Assembly: GCA_015143295.1 (NCBI GenBank)
Contig: CM026565.1
Span: forward strand, 31,380,052 to 31,444,051
DNA from: Tetracentron sinense
Taxonomy: Eukaryota; Streptophyta; Magnoliopsida; Trochodendrales; Trochodendraceae
Direction: 5' to 3'
DNA length: 64,000 nt
In this document: piece by piece, positions 52,472-61,368 of the stretch
How positions within the stretch are numbered: position 1 is the stretch's first letter
Layout: every line of letters begins with the position of its first letter
Notes under the pieces: generated by a model
Seen by the model: only the letters and a program-made list of their open reading frames with translations
What the model was told of the DNA's origin: nothing
Database searches by the model: none
Position numbers and translations under genes: made by a program

Positions 52472-55400
52472 GTAATAACACCACATATTTGATGTTTTTC
52501 TTGGATTTTAGTTCATTTTTTTTTCTCTCTAAAGTCTGCTTGATTAGCTGGGGATTCTGATTCATGATTTTGCTTTGGATTTTAGTATCCTCTGGCATAG
52601 GTTCCTCAAGAACTGAAAGGATTTTGCTTAGAGTATAGTGTGATATTATGTTGGATGCTGCGTATGTGAGATATCTGATTAGCAGGAACGCATTTGGACA
52701 TCATTATATTGGATTTTATGCTAGTATTGATTTTTCTTTTTAATTGGGTTTTGAATTCTGGTTCATGCTTTTTCCTTGGATTTTAGCATCTCAACATGGG
52801 TGTCTTGGTGTTGTTAGATTTTAATTTTGGGTGATATGTTAGAATTTCCTAGCTCCTTAAGCAAGGATTGGAATGGTTTTGCTCGGCTGTGATGGGATTT
52901 GATGTTGAATGTTGCATGTAGGTAATACAGTGGATATAATGATGGTATCAATAAATCTCTTTGACAGGCTTGTGAATCCTGCTTCATACTTTTGCTTTGG
53001 ATTTAGCATGTAATCATGGATATGTACTCTAATTCTTATAATTTTGAATGTCATGTGAGAGATTCCTTTTTCTTGCCCATGTAGAGGCTGCTCAAGGACT
53101 GGAAGTATCTTGTTGGATTATATGATGGGCTGTTGGATGTTGCATGCAAGTGAAATATGTATATAGGAATGATAATATCATCTGGGTGTCGAAATCTTAT
53201 CTCGAGGAGCTATGATACATTTTCATGCTTCTTAAATGAAAACCTTGATTTCTTAATTGGATGTCATTATTTGCTTTTGTTAATCTCTATTTTAATATTT
53301 TTCTGTTTGGGTTTCAACTGGAGGAAGAATTAAAATATCTGGTATGGTTCTTTAGGATCCTGCTTTTATGAATTATGACTGCTTAAGGGGATCTAGAACA
53401 ACTTGTTTCCATAGCTTTCCGTTAGATTTAACAGTGTGGAAGTTTCTATAGCCTAGTTCTTTTCACCTAGGTATTAAGAATGGTTGATTGGTTTATGACA
53501 TGTGTGTTGTTTTTTCCCACTGATATACGTTGATAGTGAATCATAAGCTCTTCTTATTCTCGGGCAAGAGAATATTTCAAAATTGAATGGATGATGCTTT
53601 GTTTTGTATTCTTTACAACTTACTTACCAAAAGCAAGGAAAAAGAATAAGACAGAATTTACACACGCAAAAAATTAGAAAAATACTGAAGAACTAAAGTA
53701 CATGCTTCCCGGTGGTTTCAGATCTAAGGATTTTTGGCTAGTTACAATTCCCATGCACTTTTTTTTGGGTAGGTGGGTCTTACTGTTTAACCCTTGTTAA
53801 ACTGTTTTTGTTTTAAGAAGGTTGCAAAACTGAATGTTTTCTCCATAAAACTGGAAGCCTCCCTTTAGCCTTAAGTTTCTCCACCCCCCTCCCCCCCCCC
53901 CCCCCCCCCCCCCCCCCAAGTAGCTAACCAACCCTGGATACCAAAAACCTTGGAGTTCTATAACTTAGTTATGGAGTGTAGCAGACTTGGACTAGGGGCT
54001 TGAGGTGTCAGGAATGGAATTCAATTAGCGAGGACATCTTCTAAAGATATTATTATGTAAATGTAGTTCATATAAGTTTAAATGTAGAAAATGATCATAG
54101 ACGTTACATTTGTTCAAGTAGTATAAGTAAAAACAAAAAGTTCAATTAAGTTTTGTCTAAACAAGAATGCTGAAATTGTCCAGTATGCATGTGAGACACA
54201 AATTTCTGGCATGCCTTTTTTTTTCTTTCAAATTTGGTCTTATAAATTGCTTAGTGGTCATGGACTCAATAGGAACTAGAAATCTTTATAATTTGTGGAC
54301 TCAACATTGAACCGGCAATAATCAAAGCTCTCTCTTGACAATCTTGTTGCTCAAATTATAATCAGACATATTTTGTATATTCTGTTGCAGCATTTGTTGT
54401 TGGCTATACTATTAGTAAATAGTAATTTAGTAGTCTAAAAATCGTGACCAGTGTTTGAATTCATTATTTTTCCTTCAGAAGGCATGTACTTAATTAAATA
54501 AAATCACTATGATTTAACTAGCAGATGTGCACTGATGGGTGTGGATCCAGTCATTCAAGCTTCACACAACATTAGGAGTAGGTTTAATGAACTCTTTATG
54601 GTGTGCCACTATCTCAAATTGTGTCTTGGTCAGGAAACCTATTTAACTGGCTTGTTCCCTTTGTCAGAGCCACAAGCTTAGGTTAAACGGGCTTGATTTC
54701 CCAATTGCTGAAGTGAATTTGATATGCTTGCCTGAGTATGTTCTATTAATATTCTCAAAAGCTAGGGTCCAAAAGAGATTTTAAGTTTTTACTAACTATA
54801 TTAAGATTGTGATGGACTTGGTTAGAATGCACATGTCCTATTGTTTACTTGGTTATTGGATCATTAATAAAAATCTGTATTGTGATATATTGTTTTAAAC
54901 TAGTGTTTATATGTTTGCTACTTGACATTTTTTAAAAGGATGATCTCCTTAAATGACCTGTGGAAGTTCACACCATTACCAACTGTGTCTTGGTCACTGG
55001 TCAGCATCCCTTAATAAGTGGGGTCCACCTGAACCAATGGTTACTTGACTCCCAAAGCCCCTCTTTTTAGCCATTGGGAGATCATTCCCCTTTGAAAAAA
55101 TTGGTGCACTCTTTGAACTGTTATAGTGCTGCCCTGGGATTTGCATTCCTCCATCATCCTTATACTAGTGATTTCTTCTCCTTAGAAATCATTATATCCT
55201 TCACAGCATGTTGTTATATGTGGTATGTGTAAAAGATATTTTTTTATCCGCTGTAAGCAGCCCCACATTTCCAAATAATTAAAATTTTGACATAAATTGA
55301 AGGACCACCTTCATCTTAGGATGCTTTCTGCTTGTCTCACAAGAACTTGGTCTAAAATGAGGTTTTTAGGAATTTCCACTTAGGTGGCGTTTGGTAACAC

Positions 55401-57413
55401 TACTTTAAAAGAAGAGCTTATTTGAAAATTATGCTTAGTTGGACTTTAGATGCTTAGTTGGACTTTAAAGTAGAGGTTTTTATCCCTAAAATCTCTAAAA
55501 TGTAGACATTCAATTAACCTTCAACTTAACAATATAAAGTCCAACTAAGCATAATTTTCAAATAAGCACTTCTTTTTAGACTAATGTTACCAAACGCCAG
55601 ACAGAAGTTCACAAGGGCATGAACCAAAAGAGGGAAAAGCATAAATAAACAAGAAAACCCATGGTAGCCCCTGATTGCGGAGTCACAGCCGCAATACAAA
55701 ATCAGGCTAGAAGTAAGCCCAAGTTCACCCCCACCTGTCTATAGAGGAAACCCATTCCAATACCCATCGAAACAGTTCTAGAACATTTTCTATGGAGAGA
55801 TGAGTGCAATTTCTCAAAGTCCTAGCAAGATAAGAAGTTGTGAAAGGAAGAGGGATAGACCCACTCCATGCCCACTCGGGAAAGAAAGAAATCCCAAAGC
55901 TCACAAGCTACATGACAATGCAAGAGAAGGTGATCTACCGACTCTTCCGCTTGAAGGCACATAAAACATCGATTAGCTTTTGTAGGGAGAAATGCTTTTG
56001 TGGGGCACATGTTTCATTTACCGTCATACTTAGATATATCTAAGTATCTAGCGTTTCTACTAAGAATCAGAGGATTGACGGTTCAAAAGGATGCCAATTT
56101 GATTTTCTTTTTTAAAATCTGTACTTTACTAATTTATTTGTAAGATTTCATTATTAGTACCTCAGATTTTGGGTAAAAATATTAAGACCGGTGGTAGAAA
56201 ACTTTGAAATGGTGCATTGTGAGTCAGGGTTATCACAAATCACCATCATCATCATTGTTGTTCTTGTACTTGTAAAGTCCACTAACAAACTCTATATTGA
56301 TAAGATTTGATCAACCTTGGTGATATAGATGACCTGACGGCTAGAAAGCAATTTTTTACTGTTGGGCTAAGACTCTAAGGGACAGGTTTCTAAATTTCAA
56401 ATCTCATAATCTTACACCTTACGCTAAGATCCAATTCCTGAAAATCTTTAATTCCTTATTATAAATCCAATTTTCATGAGACCATGCCAGAAAGTCCAGG
56501 AGTAGTGAGAAAGGGAAGTAAAATCTTCTCATCTTGCTAAATTTTGAGTAGTATATTGAAATCTTATTACTCTTTGTTTGCTTAATTCCATCACACAAGC
56601 TAAAAGTCCATGATGTGCTTTGTTGGTGCGTATATTTTTGTTTGGAATTTTGTTGTATTATTTTTCTGGCTACAAGAACTTAATAGCTGAATTCCCCAGG
56701 AAAAGAGAAAAATAACTTGTAGCCAGAGTTCTACGAGCAATTGATAATTGTGTATTTAACTATACTATTCTGAACTCCCCTCCCCCCAAGTCAAAAATCC
56801 CGACATTTATGAATTGGGTGGTTTGAGTTGATGTCACTGCGTGTTCTCATTTCAGATTACTACAGTTGATGAAGCCAAAAAGTTTTATCCGCTGTTTGGC
56901 CTTGGAGCCAATGTTGCCCTTATTTTCTCAGGCCGAACAGTGAAGTACTTCTCTAATCTGCGAAATAATTTGGGTCCTGGAGTTGATGGGTGGGCCATCT
57001 CCCTGAAAGGAATGATGAGCATTGTGGTGCTGATGGGGCTTACAATCTGTGGTATTTACTGGTGGGTGAATACTTTTGTTCCACTTCCATCCCGTGCTGC
57101 TAAGAAGAAGGTAATCCACAATGAGGGCAAGATCCTGGTAGCTTCTCATTCATTTTCTTTCCTTCTGTTTATGCTTATTCGACTGAAGGTGTTTTGCTTT
57201 CCTTCCCTTTTTGTTTATCCAACTCAAATTAGTTAATGTGTATCTGTTGATGTTAGAGACAAATATCAGGATCTGATACAGCAGCCCCTGCAAAACTGAC
57301 ATGCCAATATGCCCGTAAACTAATAAATTATGTCCACACACACACATATATATATATATGCAATATTTTAAATGTTGTAGATATATCATATATGTGTCTG
57401 ACATACCAATATC

Positions 57414-57458
<45 letters not shown>

Positions 57459-57799
57459 CAGTGTTTTAAAAAGCGTGTGAGGCTTATGCCTCAAGGCTCG
57501 CCTCGGGGCGAAGCTTAAAGAAAACGCCTTGAAGCTCAACCATGAGGCTTAAACCCCATGAGGCTCTCATGAGGCACACGTCTCATGCCTATAAGGTCGC
57601 TTTATGTATATATAGTACATTGTATACATTAACTAATATTAGGTTTCTAGTCATAACTGAGACTTAAATGTCGTTTTTTTTAAAAAAAATTTATTTGTTT
57701 CATCTAATTTATATAGTATTTTCTATGTGTACGTGTCCGCCCAAATGAACACACATAACATACACGAATTCAACTCTATATATATAAATGTATGATGTA

Positions 57800-57831
<32 letters not shown>

Positions 57832-59585
57832 CTATAATCTTTTATCAACTTTTTGAATTTTTTTACAATTTTTCTTATATTTTATTTATTTGTTAAAATG
57901 AGAGTGCATGAAGCTTTCTTGTGAGCACCTCAAGGCTTACGCCTCATGCATCTTGAGGTCCTAACGCCTTGCCTCATGCCTTCACGTTTTAAAACATTGA
58001 TATATATATATATATATTCAATATTTTAAATGTTGTAGATATATCATATATGTGTCTGATTTTGCAATTTCCCTAGTTGATTATGAGTTGTGAAATTGGC
58101 CTTTGGTTTTTGGAACATTAATTCCTTTTCAGAACAAGCCCAATATGAGTACAATGGAAAGCTTGAAATTCTTGGTCTCCTCGAGATATGTGAGGGATCT
58201 TGCTACATTGGTGGTTGCGTATGGTATTAGCATTAACCTTGTTGAGGTTACATGGAAATCGAAGCTCAAGGCTCAGGTGAAGTTGATTTGACTTTTAGTC
58301 TACTCTCATGATCTCATTACTATCTGCTCGACAATTTAGTAATCTCTTACCATCAATTCTCCCTATCCTGCAATTGTACAGTTTCCGAGCCCAAATGAGT
58401 ATTCGTCCTTCATGGGTGATTTCTCAACTGCCACCGGGATAGCAACTTTCATAATGATGTTGCTAAGTCAATGGATATTCAACAAATATGGGTGGGGAGT
58501 CGCAGCCAAGATCACGCCCACAGTGCTGCTGGTCACAGGAATCGGCTTCTTCTCTCTAATTTTGTTTGGGGGCCCATTGGCACCCATTATTGGAAATCTC
58601 GGGATCACTCCGTTACTTGCCGCTGTATATTTGGGTGCCTTGCAAAACATTTTCAGTAAGAGTGCAAAGTACAGCTTATTCGATCCTTGCAAAGAAATGG
58701 CTTATATTCCTCTGGACGAGGACACCAAGGTTTGGACTTTTGACACATCAATTCATGGTCTTTACCATTGTTACAAATCTCCCGAGAAATACCAAATTTC
58801 TCCTGAGAAGAGCCGAGAAAAACGTCTAATGTTTAGAACTCCGATTTTATCGCCGTATTTTAAAAATCTCATGGGAAATACAATTTTTTATCACGTAAAT
58901 ATCGCAAAATTTACAAAAAATCGTGATTTAAATTCTTTTATAATTTTTCTTTCAAAATATCGATTTTTTTTTTCAATCAGTTAATGCTTTAAGAGAGGGT
59001 TGAGTTGTCGCAATATCATGGTTTATGGTGAATGTTTTGAAGTTTGGTTGGTGGATTTATAAGTTGGTGACATTATTATTTTTTTCTTGTAATTTAAATC
59101 ATTATTTTTATTCATTGCCGAGATTTAGCCGAGAAATACCTAAATTGGATACATGAGTATTTTTTTAGCTTTTGCAGTTCATTCCATTAACTTAACCATT
59201 ACTTGCTTGCTTATAGGTTAAAGGGAAGGCTGCCATTGATGTTGTCTGCAATCCGTTGGGGAAATCTGGAGGGGCACTGATTCAGCAGTTCATGATCTTA
59301 ACATTTGGGTCACTTGCGAATTCAACTCCCTATCTTGGCGGGATACTGTTGGTGATTGTCTTTGCATGGTTAGCGGCAGCTAGGTCATTGGATTCCCAGT
59401 TCACTGCTTTGCGTAAGGAGGAAGAACTTGAGAAGGAGATGGAGAGAGCAGCAGTTAAGATACCAGTGGTGGCTCAAGAAGGGGCTGGGAATGGGTCTCT
59501 TGCAAGTGGAACGGTGCTGAATCAGGCAGCAGGTGACACTTCCAGTAGTTCGTCTGGAACCTCATCATCCCGCAGAATCCAGTAA
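51707..59585 (+). CDS. NTT: Plastidic ATP/ADP translocator, five exons
   Basis: Joining 51707-52471, 56856-57110, 58133-58276, 58382-58729 and 59217-59585 gives 626 codons plus stop. All introns are phase 0 with GT-AG ends. The product has an N-terminal plastid transit peptide (about residues 1-85, Ser/Lys/Gly-rich, with a run of Ala near its end). The membrane domain is typical of the TLC/AAA nucleotide transporter family with about 12 segments; conserved strings are NYTILRDTKDVLVV, ATLVVAYGISINLVEVTWK, SKSAKYSLFDPCKEMAYIPL and NPLGKSGGALIQQ. It imports ATP into plastids in exchange for ADP and phosphate across the inner envelope, fuelling starch and lipid synthesis and night-time metabolism. 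The length matches recalled Arabidopsis NTT1/NTT2 (about 620 residues). Which paralogue it equals cannot be told from sequence alone, but the ECB2-like neighbour points to NTT2 (At1g15500). The C-terminal tail is Ser/Gly-rich. Confidence 0.95.
53891..53917 (+). repeat. 27-nt poly-C run
   Basis: Twenty-seven consecutive C, preceded by CCACCCCCCT. A homopolymer of this kind is rare in plant DNA, is hard to sequence, and its length may be an artefact. Confidence 0.9.
55385..55599. mobile_element. Foldback MITE in NTT intron 1
   Basis: TGGCGTTTGGTAAC at both ends in inverted orientation, extending inward through GCTTATTTGAAAATTATGC and TTAGTTGGACTTTA. An 18-bp unit (GCTTAGTTGGACTTTA type) is doubled in the left arm. 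The ends resemble Tourist/hAT MITEs; the target duplication is unclear. Confidence 0.75.
55600..56037 (-). pseudogene. LINE 3' fragment with RT-associated zinc-binding domain
   Basis: The minus strand (55822-56010) encodes NRCFMCLQAEESVDHLLLHC followed by A-x-x-LW. This is the zf-RVT domain that follows the reverse transcriptase in plant non-LTR retrotransposons (C-x2-C...H...HC). Downstream sequence to about 55600 looks like the LINE tail without a clear A-tail. It lies antisense in the intron and is non-functional. Confidence 0.8.
56856..57110 (+). CDS. NTT: NTT exon 2 (85 codons)
   Basis: Begins ATTACTACAGTTGATGAAGC after TTTCAG and ends AAGAAG before GTAATC. Confidence 0.93.
57111..58132 (+). 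other. NTT intron 2 with a hAT-like MITE
   Basis: GT-AG intron of 1,022 bp. It has (CA)n/(TA)n tracts, a direct duplication of 41 bp (57361-57401 and 58019-58059), and the element 57459-57999 between the copies. Confidence 0.9.
57459..57999. mobile_element. hAT-like element (CAGTGTTTTAAAA ends) built of GAGGC/GCCTC motifs
   Basis: The left end CAGTGTTTTAAAAAGCGTG and the reverse complement of the right end (CAATGTTTTAAAACGTG) are inverted repeats. The arms repeat ATGAGGC, GCCTCA and AGGCTTA motifs; the middle is AT-rich. ATATATAT flanks both sides, compatible with an 8-bp duplication but inside a (TA)n tract and so not decisive. Confidence 0.7.
58133..58276 (+). CDS. NTT: NTT exon 3 (48 codons)
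   Basis: Begins AACAAGCCCAATATGAG after TTTTCAG and ends GCTCAG before GTGAAG. Confidence 0.93.
58382..58729 (+). CDS. NTT: NTT exon 4 (116 codons)
   Basis: Begins TTTCCGAGCCCAAATGAG after TGTACAG and ends GACACCAAG before GTTTGG. The reading frame stays open into the intron, but the family sequence resumes at exon 5. Confidence 0.93.
58730..59216 (+). other. NTT intron 4
   Basis: GT-AG, 487 bp, AT-rich. CCGAGAAATACC is repeated directly near 58783 and 59133; no element is defined. Confidence 0.85.
59217..59585 (+). CDS. NTT: NTT exon 5 (122 codons and stop)
   Basis: Begins GTTAAAGGGAAGGCTGCC after TTATAG and ends at the TAA 59583-59585. It carries the last membrane segments and a Glu/Lys-rich then Ser/Gly-rich tail. 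Confidence 0.93.
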   Translation, partial: VKGKAAIDVVCNPLGKSGGALIQQFMILTFGSLANSTPYLGGILLVIVFAWLAAARSLDSQFTALRKEEELEKEMERAAVKIPVVAQEGAGNGSLASGTVLNQAAGDTSSSSSGTSSSRRIQ

Positions 59586-59745
59586 ATTTCTCTTCTTATT
59601 CAGTGGATGGGAAATTAAGTAGGGATGATGAGAAATATTGTTAGATGATTTGTTAGTAGTAGTAGGACCCCCTTAATGAGCAGAAATAATCAGACCTGAG
59701 GCAGGTATGAAACTGATTATTTGAAATCCTTTTTTTTGGTAGGCT

Positions 59746-59751
59746 AATAAA
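59746..59751 (+). terminator. Polyadenylation signal of NTT
   Basis: AATAAA 160 bp after the stop codon, with T-rich DNA around it. Confidence 0.5.
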
Positions 59752-61332
59752 CTGAATATCTGCTTACTTTTGGCATCTTAATCATGAAATTTCATGGAAA
59801 TCAATTGGATTTATATTGATAGAACAGTTCCTTTTTTTGGGAGCAGTTATCTATGCAGAAGCTAATGCTATTATCTCCTCTGAATTAGATGATGAAAACA
59901 CTTGCATAGCTATAACTACTACACATTTCACCTTCTCACAGTTATTCTACTCATGTCATCTTAATATGATGTCATATCCATTAATCAATCGATCGATTAA
60001 GACCATCAAAGGCCTCGCAGAGCTGACATTTGGATAGATGAGATCTGCATGGTATGGTCTTAGGCTCTTAGCACTCTACAGGAACAAGTGTGGTTCAAAC
60101 CTTTGAGGTGTGGATGCTGGATCGACTTTGTTTCCTTTCTATTGACTTGTGGGATGATCTGAGATCTCTATGTTATGTGTTTTGTAAAACCAGTATAATG
60201 ATAATAAAAATGCAGCACAAGAGGATTGTGAATAGGCTTGGCCTGAGCCCGGCCTGTTTACAAGAGATACTTGTAACGGATTGGCCCTGTGAGATCCCTA
60301 GCTCAAAGGCCTATTGGATTGGCTAAAACCCAGCAGGCCAAGCAATGATATGCTTAAGCTAAATTTAGGCTGAACATGGAGCCTTACAACTCTACTTAAG
60401 GGTGTCAATGGGTCGGGCGGGCCCGGGCCAGCCTGGCCCATTGACACCCCTAACTCTACTTGCTTTGGTAGTTAATTTGCTTCTCCACCCATTGTGGTAC
60501 GGTTACCCCTACCCCAAGTGACTTTCTTAAAAAGAAATTAATGAACAAATAAAGCTTAATGTTAATGAAATTAAACATCTCTTCTAGCTTATTTCAGTTT
60601 TTTTTTTGAATTTCTTGATGATTTGGCAACTAAGAGTCACTGGTCATTACTAATCTAAAGTTTCTAATTAATCTTAAATAAATGATGCCATGTACTAAAA
60701 GTCAACAATTTTTCTTCGAAAGAGCTTCCAATAAATTGATAGCAATACACTTGATATTATAATTGAGTTGAGTCTGGGTTACCTGTCATGAACCCATCCG
60801 CTCATGACTTACTTTTCAGCCTTTTCCTTGAAACAGAATGCTAGGCCCAGTCGCAATCTTCCCCAAATGCAACGTAGTGGCAACAAGTGTCAAACCATCT
60901 CCCTGCATCTGGAAAAAATTGACTTATTGTGTTTGGGACAAACACTTCTTTCGGTTGAAATTAGGTTTTTATTTTATTTTTTTAAACAATGGGAAGTTAA
61001 AAAAAAAAAAAAAAGTTTGACGGACAGGTACAGGTTGAGCGGTCATTGATTCGGCGACATTTACATTACGCAACCTGAATATGGCTCAATCGGACCGGAA
61101 CCCAATCTAATCCATGATATCCATTGCCAGTATTTGCCACCCTACCTCAACAAAAAAAAAAAAAAAAAAAGTGGGTGGTATGGACATTTCCAGTATGGCC
61201 CAAGAAAAAAGCCCAAACTAAAAGTCCAGGGCCTAGAAGATATTCCTTGGTCCTTCTTCTAGAAAGCCAATCCTAAAACCCCATTTGTCTTCTAACCGTT
61301 AAACCCCAGGCACTCACGACTCCTCTCAAACA
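59752..61332. other. Spacer between NTT and the PPR gene
   Basis: It contains GGCCTGAGCCCGGCC-type decayed hAT motifs at 60230-60320, the 56-bp hAT-like element (60397-60452), and A-runs at 61001-61015 and 61151-61170. The last 150 bp should be the promoter and leader of the PPR gene. Small frames here are not taken as genes. Confidence 0.5.
60397..60452. mobile_element. 56-bp hAT-like micro-element, perfect 8-bp duplication
   Basis: It begins TAAGGGTGTCAATGGG and ends CCCATTGACACCCCTA, with only about 24 bp of GGGCC-rich sequence between the two ends. ACTCTACT flanks it exactly on both sides (60389-60396, 60453-60460). It is therefore little more than two inverted termini, but with a clean transposition footprint. 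Confidence 0.8.
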
Positions 61333-61368
61333 ATGCTCTGTTTCACCGAAAATGGCGGTCTCTGCTAA
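61333..61368 (+). promoter_or_regulatory. Upstream ORF overlapping the PPR start
   Basis: An ATG 19 nt before the chosen start opens an 11-codon frame that ends with TAA 14 nt inside the PPR coding region. If the transcript includes it, ribosomes starting there would bypass the main start. The main ATG has the better context (A at -3, G at +4). Confidence 0.5.

Larger units (their letters stand above)
52472..56855 (+). other. NTT intron 1, 4.4 kb
   Basis: GT (52472) to AG (56855). It holds a 27-nt poly-C run at 53891-53917, a foldback MITE (55385-55599) and an antisense LINE 3' fragment (55600-56037). The rest is AT-rich, unrecognised intron DNA. Confidence 0.9.

Noticed and set aside
58730..58984. 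Continuation of NTT exon 4 as an open frame to 58984
   Set aside because: The family sequence stops at a good GT donor at 58730 and resumes in frame at 59217.
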